Positions 39,043 to 47,685 of a DNA stretch of 64,000 nt are shown here, piece by piece. The stretch covers positions 2,938,090 through 3,002,089 of the forward strand of contig CM001438.1 in assembly GCA_000244995.1 (NCBI GenBank). Direction: 5' to 3'. Under the pieces are notes generated by a model. The model was not told the DNA's origin. It saw nothing but the letters and a program-made list of their open reading frames with translations, and did not search any database. Source of the DNA: Burkholderiales bacterium JOSHI_001 (GTDB lineage: Bacteria > Pseudomonadota > Gammaproteobacteria > Burkholderiales > Burkholderiaceae_C). Each line of letters starts with the position of its first letter. Positions within the stretch are counted from its first letter, which is position 1. The position numbers were made by a program, and so were the translations under genes.

Positions 39043-39366
39043 TCAAGCTCGGCGGCGTGTCGCGAGAAGAGCCAGCAGCGCCAGGGCGGCCAATGCGGCT
39101 GAACCGGGTTCCGGCACAGCCTGCTGTTCGATGTGCCAGTTGAACTGGCCGTTCATGGCGCCGTGGAGCGTGGACCCGTTGTCGCCTGCAACGTTGGCGT
39201 TGTTGGCCAGTGAGACGGTGTAGGTCTGGCCGGCGGTCAGTCCAGCGGTGAAGATGCCGACGCGCGTGGGATCGAACACATCGTAAGACGAGTTGATAAG
39301 CGAATCCTCCCCAGGGCGCATTCGGGGCGCCACGACAGCTTGGAGTGTCGATTTCGATTCCTGCCG
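39043..39366 (-). pseudogene. PEP-CTERM protein, N-terminally truncated remnant
   Basis: The last residues of this frame form a textbook PEP-CTERM exosortase sorting signal: AVPEPGSAALAALALLALLATRRRA (motif VPEP, a hydrophobic helix, then an Arg cluster). The preceding 70 residues (TAGQTYTVSLANNANVAGD) look like part of a secreted beta-sandwich protein. Upstream the frame closes with a stop at 39367-39369 and there is no signal peptide, so the N-terminal part is lost. No exosortase is in the window; the host genome would need one for intact relatives to work. Confidence 0.65.
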
Positions 39367-39369
39367 TTA

Positions 39370-39897
39370 GCCATCCCCTGACCGCGGGGGGAAGCCATGG
39401 CGCGGCTTGCTCGGGCGCAAGATTGGGGACATCAAACGCCTCTGGCAAGGTTCGAGGCGTCCTCATGCCCAGCCGGAGGCTGGGTCGGACCGTCGCCAAG
39501 GTCGCTGCGCCATTGCGACAAGTTCAGCCTTGGGGCCTGCATACGGCCGCACGGTCAGGCGGCATCGGGTCGGCAGCACCAATTCGTGGAACCTGGGAGC
39601 AGCCGTTGGCGTTGGCACTCGACCATCGGGTGCGTCAGCCCGATACAGTTCGAGGCAACTCAAGAAGCTCAGGTCGGTGCCCACGGAACCGGCAGCAGCC
39701 CACTGGCCTTGACCAGGCCCTGCCAGGTTGATGCCGCGCAGCTGACCATTGCTTCCGGATTTCTAGGCCTTGGAGCGACACACAGGGGATCGCCCCGGAC
39801 CGGTCACAGAGGCTCAGAGCGCCTGGATTCTGTGCGCGGATCTTGGTTCTCCCTCCGGCATTCAGACCAATCATGGGCCGCCTTTGGAGCGTCGGCG
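39370..39897 (+). other. gene-free stretch between the PEP-CTERM remnant and the LysR gene
   Basis: About 530 bases. Frames on both strands are present but none has a plausible composition or recognisable family, and GC is slightly lower than nearby. Probably decayed sequence. Confidence 0.4.
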
Positions 39898-40818
39898 CTA
39901 TCCGTGTTCCTCGCGGTTGGGGACGCGAACCGAGGCCATCTCAAGGAAGGCCACCGCGGCCGAAGACAGGCCTGTTCGCCTGCGCATGGCCAGCAGCAGG
40001 CGCCGCTCCATGGGGGCACCAGTCAGCGACACGGTGCTCAGTTCCAGCGCCTGGGCGTACAACTGGGCCGCCGAACGCGGCATCACTGCCACGCCAAGCC
40101 CGCACGCCACCATGCGGCACATGGAATCGAAACTGCGCACCTGCATCCGCACGCGCAGCGCGAGACCGGCTGATTCAGCCGAGGCCACCAGCTGGCGCGT
40201 CAGCGAGGCGCTGCGCGGTAGCGCAATCTGGTCCAGCGCCAGAGCCTCTTCAACGCGGGCCGACGCCTGCTGAGCCAGCGCGTGGGCCCGGGGCAGCAGC
40301 AGCACCAGTTCGTCGAAGTGGCAGGGCAGCGTCTCCAGTCCCTCGCACGGCACGTTGTCGCCGATCACGGCCAGTTCCACGGCGCCCTTCTGGACGGCGC
40401 GCACGCTGTCTTCGCTGAGCAGATCTTCCAGTTCGACGCGGACGTTCGGATAACGCTGCGCATAGCGCGCCAGCAGTTCAGGCAGGAAGCCACCCAGCGC
40501 CGACGGGTTGGCGCTCAGGCGCAGGTGGCCGCCCGCACCGTCGCGGAAATCGTCCACCGCCTGCGCCAGGTGCTCCAACCCGGCAATCACCTCGATCGCC
40601 AGGCGGTGCACCGTCAGCCCCTCGGCGGTGGCCAGCACGCCACGCTGGCCGCGCGCGAGCAGCGTGACGCCGCAATGGCCTTCCATCTCCGCGATGCGCT
40701 TGCTGGTCGCGGCCAGTGAGATGCCAAAGCGCTCGGCCCCGGCCGTCAGGCTGCCAGCATCCACCACCGCGACGAACAGGCGCAGCGTGACGAGGTCGAA
40801 ACGGTTCAGGTTGATCAC
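39898..40818 (-). CDS. LysR-family transcriptional regulator
   Basis: A 306-aa LysR-type regulator. The N-terminal winged helix-turn-helix reads LRLFVAVVDAGSLTAGAERFGISLAATSKRIAEME, followed by an effector-binding domain (LRLSANPSALGGFLPELLARY; GLGVAVMPRSAAQLY). It begins with a GTG at 40818. It is divergent from mdcR, with only about 40-120 bases between the two starts depending on the mdcR start. Its target is unknown; divergence from the malonate locus may be chance or may mean cross-control. Confidence 0.88.
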   Translation of the reverse strand: MINLNRFDLVTLRLFVAVVDAGSLTAGAERFGISLAATSKRIAEMEGHCGVTLLARGQRGVLATAEGLTVHRLAIEVIAGLEHLAQAVDDFRDGAGGHLRLSANPSALGGFLPELLARYAQRYPNVRVELEDLLSEDSVRAVQKGAVELAVIGDNVPCEGLETLPCHFDELVLLLPRAHALAQQASARVEEALALDQIALPRSASLTRQLVASAESAGLALRVRMQVRSFDSMCRMVACGLGVAVMPRSAAQLYAQALELSTVSLTGAPMERRLLLAMRRRTGLSSAAVAFLEMASVRVPNREEHG

Positions 40819-40937
40819 ATTCCGCGGGTCTCAACGCAAGCGAAAGGAGTCCTCAGCCAATGGTGAATGGCGCACCGGCCGGCTTCGAAGAAACATTGGA
40901 GCACCCTCCAGCCGGTGCCGCAATGCGGCTGCGCCCC

Positions 40938-41852
40938 ATGATGCCGACCGCCTCCGACGAGATCACCTTCCGCAAACTCGAAACCCTGCTCGTGTTCATG
41001 GAGACCGGCCATCTGGGGCGTACGGCGGAGCGCTTGGGCACTTCGTCGGTCAGCGTGCACCGCGCGCTGCATTCCCTGGAGGCCGCGCTGCGCTGCCCAC
41101 TGTTCCGGCCCGAGGGGCGCCAGCTCCAGCCGACCGACGCCGCACAGGCGCTGGCGCGTGCAGCGCGCGACGTGCTGCAGCGCATGGCCGACGGCATCCG
41201 GACCACGCGCGAAGCGGCCGGCTACGGGTCCGACCGGCTGCGCATCGGTTCCCTGTATTCGCTGACGAGTCGAACCGTACCCGGCGTCGTCGTAGCGCTC
41301 AAGCTGCGCCTGCCTGAGGTGCAGATCGAACTGGTGCTGGGCTCCAACGCCGACCTGCTGCACAAGCTGCGCGAGGGCATCGTCGACGCCGCACTGATCG
41401 GCCAGCCCGGTGCTGCATCGGACCTCGAAGTCGAGCCGCTGTTCGAGGACGAGATCTACTTTGCCACACCGGCCGAATCGCCCCTGGCTCGGCTGCCGGC
41501 GGTGGACCTGGCCGGCTGCGCGCAGGAACGGTTCGTCAGCCTGTCCGAGGGCTTCGTCACCTTCGACGGCTTCGTCGAAGCCTTCCGGATCGCCGGCTTC
41601 ACGCCGCAGGTGGCGATGAAGACGGGTGACATCTTTTCGCTGATGAACCTGGTGCAAGGCGGCATGGGCTGCACGCTGCTGCCCGGGCGCGTACGGCGCG
41701 CGCTGCCGCCGGGGGTGGTGCTGGTGCCCTTGGACCGGCGCTACCAGATGCGGCAGACCATCGCCCTGCAGTTCCTGCGCACGCGCGAGCGCGATCCCAA
41801 CCTGCTGGCGCTGCTGGCCGTGTGCCGCGCCGGCAAGCGCGAACTCGCCTGA
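40938..41852 (+). CDS. mdcR: LysR-family regulator of malonate utilisation
   Basis: MdcR activates the mdc genes in the presence of malonate in Klebsiella and relatives. The product reads EITFRKLETLLVFMETGHLGRTAERLGTSSVSVHRALHSLE, close to the characteristic MdcR helix-turn-helix with 'SSVSVHRALH'. It then has LRIGSLYSLTSRTVPG, ALIGQPG and FVSLSEGFVTFDGFVEAFRIAGF in the effector domain. The frame is open from 40860, but family N-termini favour the Met at 40938 or 40941 (about 304 aa). It precedes the mdc transporter and enzyme genes on the same strand. Confidence 0.88.
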   Translation: MMPTASDEITFRKLETLLVFMETGHLGRTAERLGTSSVSVHRALHSLEAALRCPLFRPEGRQLQPTDAAQALARAARDVLQRMADGIRTTREAAGYGSDRLRIGSLYSLTSRTVPGVVVALKLRLPEVQIELVLGSNADLLHKLREGIVDAALIGQPGAASDLEVEPLFEDEIYFATPAESPLARLPAVDLAGCAQERFVSLSEGFVTFDGFVEAFRIAGFTPQVAMKTGDIFSLMNLVQGGMGCTLLPGRVRRALPPGVVLVPLDRRYQMRQTIALQFLRTRERDPNLLALLAVCRAGKRELA

Positions 41853-41890
41853 TCGTTACGGTCAGCGTAGCGAATCGCCTCGCAGCTTGA

Positions 41891-41919
41891 TTGATGGTCG
41901 CCACAGCGAGTCCTAAGGT
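41891..41919 (+). promoter_or_regulatory. possible promoter of the malonate operon
   Basis: TTGATG (41891-41896) and TAAGGT (41914-41919) are spaced by 17 bases in the 115-base gap between mdcR and the transporter gene. The -35 is good, the -10 weak, as is common for LysR-activated promoters. No clear LysR box could be fixed by eye. Confidence 0.3.
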
Positions 41920-41967
41920 TCAGCCCGTACGACAGCGCAGCTTGTCGACTGACCGGAGACAACCCCG

Positions 41968-43338
41968 ATGAACAACCACTGGATCGCAATCACCGCCCTG
42001 GGCGCCATGTTCGTGGTCGCCACCGCCTTGCCGATCAACATGGGCGTGCTTGCGTTCAGCGGCGCCTTCCTTGTCGGCACGCTGGTGGCCGGCATGACGG
42101 CCAAGGCCATCATGGCCGGGTTCCCGGCCGACCTCTTCCTCACGCTGGCCGGCATCACCTACCTGTTCGCGCTGGCACAGAACAACGGCACCATCGACTG
42201 GCTCGTCGGCCTGGCGGTGCGCGCCGTGGGCGGCCGCATCGCGGCCATCCCGTGGATCATGTTCGCGGTCGCCGCGGCGCTGACCTCGGTCGGTGCAGTC
42301 AGCCCGGCGGCGGTGGCCATCCTCGCGCCCATCGCGCTGGGCTTTGCCGCCAAGCACGGCATCAACCCGCTGATGATGGGCTTGATGATCATCCACGGGG
42401 CGCAGGGCGGCGGTTTCTCGCCGATCAGCATCTACGGCGGCATCACCAACAAGATCGTCGCCAAGGCCGGCCTGCCGTTGTCGGAGATGACGACGATGCT
42501 GGCCAGCCTGGGCGTCAACTTCGCCGTTGCGCTGGGCCTGTTCGTCGCAATGGGCGGGCTGAAGCTGATGCGCCAGGCCGCCGACACCTCGACCGGCGGC
42601 ATGCCGGCGCTGCCGCGGGTGGCGCGTGCCCAGGGCGGGCCGCAGATCTTCGGCGATGCCGAGGCGGAGTCGCTCGGCGAAGGCCAGCGCATTGCCGGCC
42701 AGCGCTCCTCGATGATGGGCCAGGTGACGACGATGAGCTTCGGCGATTCACACACCTACCAGGTGGTGACCGCACTCGGCCTGCTGACGCTGGCCGTGTT
42801 GACACTGGCGTTCAAGATGGACATCGGCTTCGTGTCGCTGACCATCGGCCTGCTCTTGAGCCTGCTGCAGCCCAACCTGCAGAAGAGCGCCCTCGGCCAG
42901 GTGTCCTGGCCCGAGATCATGCTCATCGTCGGCGTCAGCACTTACGTGGGCGTGATGGACAAGATGGGCACCATCACCTACGTCGGCGACAGTGTCGCGA
43001 ACCTGACCTCGCCCTTGGTCGCGGCACTGCTGCTGTGCTTTGTCGGCGCCGTGATCTCGGCCTTCGCCTCGTCCACCGCAGTGCTGGGCTCGCTGATCCC
43101 GCTGGGCGTGCCCTTCCTGCAGGGCGACAACGCCCACATGGCGATCGGCTTCATCGCCGCCATGGCAATCTCCTCGACCATCGTCGACGTCAGCCCCTTC
43201 TCGACCAACGGCGCGTTGGTGCTGGCCAACGCCAAGGGCGTGGACCGCGATGTGTTCTTCCGGCGCCTGCTGGTCTACGGCGCTGCGGTCACCGTGATTG
43301 CGCCGGTGGTCGCCTGGCTGCTGTTCGTCGTGCTCTGA
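41968..43338 (+). CDS. MatC-type malonate/dicarboxylate carrier
   Basis: A 456-aa inner-membrane transporter with about 11-12 helices, of the ion-transporter superfamily and the MatC (rhizobial malonate carrier) type. Marks include the N-terminal MatC-like part (VLAFSGAFLVGTLVAGM; LFLTLAGITYLFALAQNNGTIDW), a first signature MMGLMIIHGAQGGGFSPISIYGG, and the second-repeat AFASSTAVLGSLIPLGVPFL and DVSPFSTNGALVLANA. A GGAG ribosome binding site precedes the ATG. Located directly before mdcA, it most likely imports malonate, replacing the MdcF or MadLM carriers of other mdc loci. Confidence 0.88.
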   Translation: MNNHWIAITALGAMFVVATALPINMGVLAFSGAFLVGTLVAGMTAKAIMAGFPADLFLTLAGITYLFALAQNNGTIDWLVGLAVRAVGGRIAAIPWIMFAVAAALTSVGAVSPAAVAILAPIALGFAAKHGINPLMMGLMIIHGAQGGGFSPISIYGGITNKIVAKAGLPLSEMTTMLASLGVNFAVALGLFVAMGGLKLMRQAADTSTGGMPALPRVARAQGGPQIFGDAEAESLGEGQRIAGQRSSMMGQVTTMSFGDSHTYQVVTALGLLTLAVLTLAFKMDIGFVSLTIGLLLSLLQPNLQKSALGQVSWPEIMLIVGVSTYVGVMDKMGTITYVGDSVANLTSPLVAALLLCFVGAVISAFASSTAVLGSLIPLGVPFLQGDNAHMAIGFIAAMAISSTIVDVSPFSTNGALVLANAKGVDRDVFFRRLLVYGAAVTVIAPVVAWLLFVVL

Positions 43339-43369
43339 GCCCTTGCCGCCCACCCCCACCCGGATGCCC

Positions 43370-45043
43370 ATGAACGCCCGAACCTGGACCACCCGCGCCG
43401 ACAGCCGTGCCACGCGCCTGTCCCGCGCCGCCCGCGCGCTGGGCACGCAACGGGACGGCAAGCTCGTCGCCGCCGATGCCGTCACCGACCTGTTGCACGC
43501 GGTGATCGAGCCGCACGACCGCGTCTGCCTGGAAGGCAACAACCAGAAGCAGGCCGACTTCCTGGCGCAGGCGCTGGTGCGGCTGGACCCGCAGCGTGTG
43601 CACCACCTGCACATGGTGCAGTCGGTGCTGGCGCTGCCCGAGCACCTGGACCTGTTCGACCTTGGCATCGCGTCGCGGCTGGACTTCAGCTTCTCCGGCC
43701 CGCAGGGCGCGCGGCTGGCAAAGCTGGTCGCCGAACAGCGCATCGAGATCGGCGCCATCCACACCTACCTGGAGCTGTTCGCGCGCTACTTCGTTGACCT
43801 GACACCGAAGGTGGCCCTGGTGGCCGCGCAGGCCGCCGACCGTCACGGCAATCTCTACACCGGCCCCAACACCGAGGACACGCCGGCCATCGTCGAGGCC
43901 ACTGCGTTCTCGGGCGGCATCGTGATCGCGCAGGTCAACGAAGTTGTCGACGGTGTGCTGCCACGCATCGACATCCCGGCCGACTGGGTTGGCTTCGTGG
44001 TGGCGGCGCCGCGGCCGAATTTCATCGAGCCGCTGTTCACGCGCGATCCGGCGCAGATCAGCGAGATCCAGGTGCTGATGGCCATGATGGCCATCAAGGG
44101 CATCTACGCCCGCTACGGTGTGCAGCGCCTGAACCACGGCATTGGCTTCGACACCGCGGCGATCGAACTGCTGCTGCCGACCTATGCCGAGTCGCTGGGC
44201 CTGAAGGGCAAGATCGCCAGCCACTGGGCGCTGAACCCGCACCCGGCGCTGATTCCGGCCATCGAGGCCGGCTGGGTCCAATCGATCCACTCCTTCGGCT
44301 CGGAACTGGGCATGGAAGACTACGTCCGCGCCCGCTCCGACGTCTTCTTCACAGGGCCCGACGGCTCGCTGAGAAGCCACCGCGCCTTCTGCCAGACGGC
44401 GGGCCACTACGCCTGCGACATGTTCATCGGCTCGACGCTGCAGATCGACCTCGACGGCAACAGCTCGACGGCCACGCTGGGCCGCATCGCCGGCTTCGGC
44501 GGCGCGCCCAACATGGGCGCCGATGCGCGCGGCCGCCGCCATGCCAGCCCGACCTGGCTGCAGGCCGGCGAGGAGGCCCGCCGCGGCCGCCGCGGTGCCG
44601 CCGGCACGCCGCGCGGGCAAAAACTGGTGGTGCAGATGGTGGAGACCTTCCGCGAACACATGCAGCCGGCCTTCGTCAACCGGCTCGACGCCTGGCAACT
44701 GGCTGAGCAGGCCCGCATGCCGCTGCCGCCGATCATGATCTACGGCGACGACGTCACGCACATCCTGACCGAGGAGGGCATCGCCAACCTGCTGCTGTGC
44801 CGCAGCGACGAAGAACGCGAACAGGCCATCCGCGGCGTGGCCGGCTACACGGCCGTCGGCCTGGGGCGCGACAAGCGCCTGGTCGAGAACCTGCGCGACC
44901 GGGGCGTGATCTCCCGCGCGCAAGACCTCGGCATCGATGGGCGCGACGCCACCCGCAACCTGCTCGCGGCGCGCAGCATGCGCGACCTCGTGCGTGCCTC
45001 GGGCGGCCTGTACCGGCCGCCCAAGCGCTTCCGCAACTGGTGA
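43370..45043 (+). CDS. mdcA: malonate decarboxylase, alpha subunit (acetyl-S-ACP:malonate ACP transferase)
   Basis: MdcA swaps acetyl for malonyl on the enzyme's own acyl carrier protein (MdcC). The 557-aa product matches family length and has a CoA-transferase-like fold. Readable blocks include RVCLEGNNQKQADFLA, DFSFSGPQGARLAKLV, LVAAQAADRHGNLYTGPNTEDTP and RIAGFGGAPNMGADARGRRH. The ATG at 43370 follows another in-frame ATG at 43364; either could serve. It lies 31 bases after the transporter gene. Confidence 0.95.
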   Translation: MNARTWTTRADSRATRLSRAARALGTQRDGKLVAADAVTDLLHAVIEPHDRVCLEGNNQKQADFLAQALVRLDPQRVHHLHMVQSVLALPEHLDLFDLGIASRLDFSFSGPQGARLAKLVAEQRIEIGAIHTYLELFARYFVDLTPKVALVAAQAADRHGNLYTGPNTEDTPAIVEATAFSGGIVIAQVNEVVDGVLPRIDIPADWVGFVVAAPRPNFIEPLFTRDPAQISEIQVLMAMMAIKGIYARYGVQRLNHGIGFDTAAIELLLPTYAESLGLKGKIASHWALNPHPALIPAIEAGWVQSIHSFGSELGMEDYVRARSDVFFTGPDGSLRSHRAFCQTAGHYACDMFIGSTLQIDLDGNSSTATLGRIAGFGGAPNMGADARGRRHASPTWLQAGEEARRGRRGAAGTPRGQKLVVQMVETFREHMQPAFVNRLDAWQLAEQARMPLPPIMIYGDDVTHILTEEGIANLLLCRSDEEREQAIRGVAGYTAVGLGRDKRLVENLRDRGVISRAQDLGIDGRDATRNLLAARSMRDLVRASGGLYRPPKRFRNW

Positions 45044-45061
45044 GACCCGGAGAACCCCACG

Positions 45062-45394
45062 ATGAACACCCCTGCAGGGATCGAGACCCTGGAATTCTCG
45101 TTCGACGGGCGCCAACCGGCCGGAAACTTCGCCCCTGTGCTGGTGGGCGTGGTCGGCTCGGGCAACCTCGAGGTGCTGCTGGAGCCCGCCACGCCGCCGG
45201 CCTGCCGCGTGCACGTCGAGACCTCCGCGCATGGTTTCGGCGGCATCTGGCAGGCCGTGCTGGAGGACTTCCATGCCCGCCACGCGCTGGCCGGCGTGCA
45301 GGTCTCGATCCATGACATGGGCGCGACGCCCGCCGTGGTGAGCCTGCGCCTGGACCAGGCGGTGGCCGAACTGACGCCGGGAGCACGTCCATGA
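45062..45394 (+). CDS. mdcC: malonate decarboxylase, delta subunit (acyl carrier protein)
   Basis: MdcC is the 110-aa carrier that bears the 2'-(5''-phosphoribosyl)-3'-dephospho-CoA prosthetic group through a serine. The attachment region reads VGVVGSGNLEVLLEP with Ser33 as the expected site. The rest resembles CitD-type carriers (FHARHALAGVQVSIHDMGATPAVVSLRL). Its TGA overlaps the ATG of mdcD. Confidence 0.93.
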   Translation: MNTPAGIETLEFSFDGRQPAGNFAPVLVGVVGSGNLEVLLEPATPPACRVHVETSAHGFGGIWQAVLEDFHARHALAGVQVSIHDMGATPAVVSLRLDQAVAELTPGARP

Positions 45395-46272
45395 CCAGCT
45401 ATGCCGAATGCCCGGCGCGCGAGCGCGTCGCGCGCTTGTTCGATGCCGGCAGTTTCCACGAATGGCTGCCACCGGCCGAGCGGCTGATGAGCCCCCACCT
45501 CGCGCAGTTGGGCGTGCCTTCGGCCTTCGACGATGGCGTCGCGATCGGTTCGGCGGGCCTGGCCGGCCGCACCGTGTTCGTCGTGGCGCAGGAGGGTGCC
45601 TTCATGGGCGGCGGCGTCGGCGAAGTGCATGGCGCCAAGATCGTCGGCCTGTTGCAGCGCGCGCAGCGCGACCGGCCCGATGCCGTGCTGCTGCTGGCCG
45701 ACTCGGGCGGCGTGCGGCTGCACGAGGCCAACGCCGGGCTGATCGCGGTGTCGGAAGTGATGCGCGCGGTGCTTGACGTGCGCGCCGCCGGCATCCCGGT
45801 GATCGTCCTGATCGGCAGCGCCAACGGCTGCTTCGGCGGCATGGGCATCGTGGCGCGCTGCACCGACCACGTGGTGATGAGCGACATCGGCCGCCATGCG
45901 ATGTCCGGGCCGGAGGTGATCGAGTCGTCGCACGGCGTCGACGAGTTCGACGCCCGCGACCGCGCGCTCGTCTGGCGCACCACCGGCGGCAAGCACCGCT
46001 GGCTCTGCGGCGATTGCGACGCCCTGGTCGAGGACGACCTGCAGGCCTTCCGCGCGGCAGCGATCGCCGCACTGGACGTGCGCCGTCCGGTGACGCTGGA
46101 GGCGCTGAAGGACGAGCATGCCCTGCTCACCGCGCGGGCAGGCCTGCTGGACGAGCCGGTGGACGAGGATGCCGACGACGCCATCACGCTGTGGCAGCGC
46201 CTGGGCATTGCCGACGCGGCGCACGTCGGCGACCTGGAAGTCGATGCGGTGCGCGCCCTGCGCACACCATGA
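45391..46272 (+). CDS. mdcD: malonate decarboxylase, beta subunit
   Basis: MdcD, with MdcE, decarboxylates malonyl-S-ACP to acetyl-S-ACP; it is a crotonase/carboxyltransferase-fold subunit. The 293-aa protein contains VFVVAQEGAFMGGGVGEVHGAKI, LLADSGGVRLHEANAGL (oxyanion region), IGSANGCFGGMGIVARC and IGRHAMSGPEVIES. The length is typical. It is coupled to mdcC by an ATGA overlap, and a strong AAGGAGG site for mdcE spans its stop. Confidence 0.95.
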   Translation: MTSYAECPARERVARLFDAGSFHEWLPPAERLMSPHLAQLGVPSAFDDGVAIGSAGLAGRTVFVVAQEGAFMGGGVGEVHGAKIVGLLQRAQRDRPDAVLLLADSGGVRLHEANAGLIAVSEVMRAVLDVRAAGIPVIVLIGSANGCFGGMGIVARCTDHVVMSDIGRHAMSGPEVIESSHGVDEFDARDRALVWRTTGGKHRWLCGDCDALVEDDLQAFRAAAIAALDVRRPVTLEALKDEHALLTARAGLLDEPVDEDADDAITLWQRLGIADAAHVGDLEVDAVRALRTP

Positions 46273-46285
46273 AGGAGGCCGGGTC

Positions 46286-46996
46286 ATGAACTGGAAGCAA
46301 TTGGCTGTGTCCTTGTTCGGCGCCGACCACGGCCTGCACGGCATCGAGCAGGACGGCGATTTCCTGCAAGGCACCGTCGTCTTCGACGCTGCGCCGCTGA
46401 CGGTGATAGGCACCACCCACCACGCGCCCATCGGCGTGCAGCTGGCGCTGCGCCAGGCGCAGGCCGTGCTCGACACCGTCGACCGCCATCCCGGCCGGGC
46501 CATCCTGCTGTTGATCGACACCCAGGGCCAGCAACTGCGCCGCCGCGACGAGCTGCTGGGCATCCACCGCGCGATGGCCCACTTGGGGCTTTGCATCGAC
46601 CTGGCGCGCCGGCGCGGCCACCGCGTGCTGGGACTGGTGTACGACCAGGCGCTGTCGGGCGGCTTCATCACGTCCGGGCTGATCGCCGACGCCTGCTACG
46701 CGCTGCCCGAGGCCGAGATCCGCGTGATGCGCCTGCCGGCGATGGCGCGCATCACCAAGCTGGCGCCGGAACTGCTGGAGGCCATGTCGCGCCACAACCC
46801 GGTGTTCGCGCCGGGGGTGGCCAACTACGTGGCGATGGGCGGCGTGCGCGGGCTGTGGCAAGGCGATCTCGCCGCGGCCTTGCGCGAGGCGCTGGCCCAC
46901 GCCCCCGTGGATGACCAGCGCGCGACGGACGGCGCCGCGCGCGGCGGCCGTGCCCTGGCGGCCAGCGTGGTGCAGCGCGTGTTGGCGGCAGCCTGA
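46286..46996 (+). CDS. mdcE: malonate decarboxylase, gamma subunit
   Basis: MdcE is the second carboxyltransferase-like half of the decarboxylase. The 236-aa product has the readable segments ILLLIDTQGQQLRRRDELLGIH, LVYDQALSGGFITSGLIADACYAL and MARITKLAPELLE, which are conserved in MdcE proteins. The ATG at 46286 has an excellent AAGGAGG site (46272-46278). Confidence 0.94.
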   Translation: MNWKQLAVSLFGADHGLHGIEQDGDFLQGTVVFDAAPLTVIGTTHHAPIGVQLALRQAQAVLDTVDRHPGRAILLLIDTQGQQLRRRDELLGIHRAMAHLGLCIDLARRRGHRVLGLVYDQALSGGFITSGLIADACYALPEAEIRVMRLPAMARITKLAPELLEAMSRHNPVFAPGVANYVAMGGVRGLWQGDLAAALREALAHAPVDDQRATDGAARGGRALAASVVQRVLAAA

Positions 46997-47007
46997 GGCC
47001 GACCGGG

Positions 47008-47685
47008 ATGCCGCCGCTGCACCGTCACCAGCTGGCCCACCTGTCGGCGGCGGGCTGGCAGGCCATCCTGGCGATGCCCTGGGACGACGAGGCGTCGGCC
47101 TGCCTGGCGCACTGGGCCGCCCATGCGCTGCCCCTGGTCGTTTCACGCCAGCCGGCGCCGCGTCTGCAGCCGCAGGCCCTGGTGGCACTGGGGCTGGCGG
47201 CGCCGCTGGCCTGGCAGCGCCGCCGGCTGGCGCTGCGGGCCTCGCCGGCGCAGATCGCGTGGTTCACGGAATTCCCGACACTGGCCCAGGTCATGCCGCA
47301 GATTGCTCGCACCGATCTGCCGTCCTTGCGGAAGCTGCAAACCGCACTCCACCGTCTGGGCGTGCGGGCGCGTGTCTACGGCAGTGCCGGATGGCAGCAC
47401 CTCACTGGGCTGGACTACGTGCACCAGCGCAGCGACCTCGACCTGTGGATCGCGGTCGACGATGATGCGCAGGCCGATCAGGTCGCCACGCTGCTGCAGG
47501 CCTGCCGCGCCCGGATGCGGATCGACGGCGAGCTGGTGTTTCCCCACGGCGGCGCAGTGGCCTGGCGGGAGTGGGCGGCGTGGCGCGAAGGGCGTTGCCA
47601 GGGCCTGCTGGTCAAGCACCTGCACGGCGCGGCGCTGGCGCAGCGCGGCGACCTGTTGCCGGCCGCCTGGCCGCGCGCTGCATGA
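47008..47685 (+). CDS. mdcG: malonate decarboxylase holo-ACP synthase
   Basis: MdcG transfers the phosphoribosyl-dephospho-CoA group onto the MdcC serine. The 225-aa protein shows the nucleotidyltransferase signature: VYGSAGWQHLTGLDYVHQRSDLDLWI (G-S-A ... S-D-L-D-L, with the metal-binding Asp pair). The N-terminus (MPPLHRHQLAHLS) resembles the family start. Its TGA overlaps the ATG of mdcB. Confidence 0.92.
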   Translation: MPPLHRHQLAHLSAAGWQAILAMPWDDEASACLAHWAAHALPLVVSRQPAPRLQPQALVALGLAAPLAWQRRRLALRASPAQIAWFTEFPTLAQVMPQIARTDLPSLRKLQTALHRLGVRARVYGSAGWQHLTGLDYVHQRSDLDLWIAVDDDAQADQVATLLQACRARMRIDGELVFPHGGAVAWREWAAWREGRCQGLLVKHLHGAALAQRGDLLPAAWPRAA

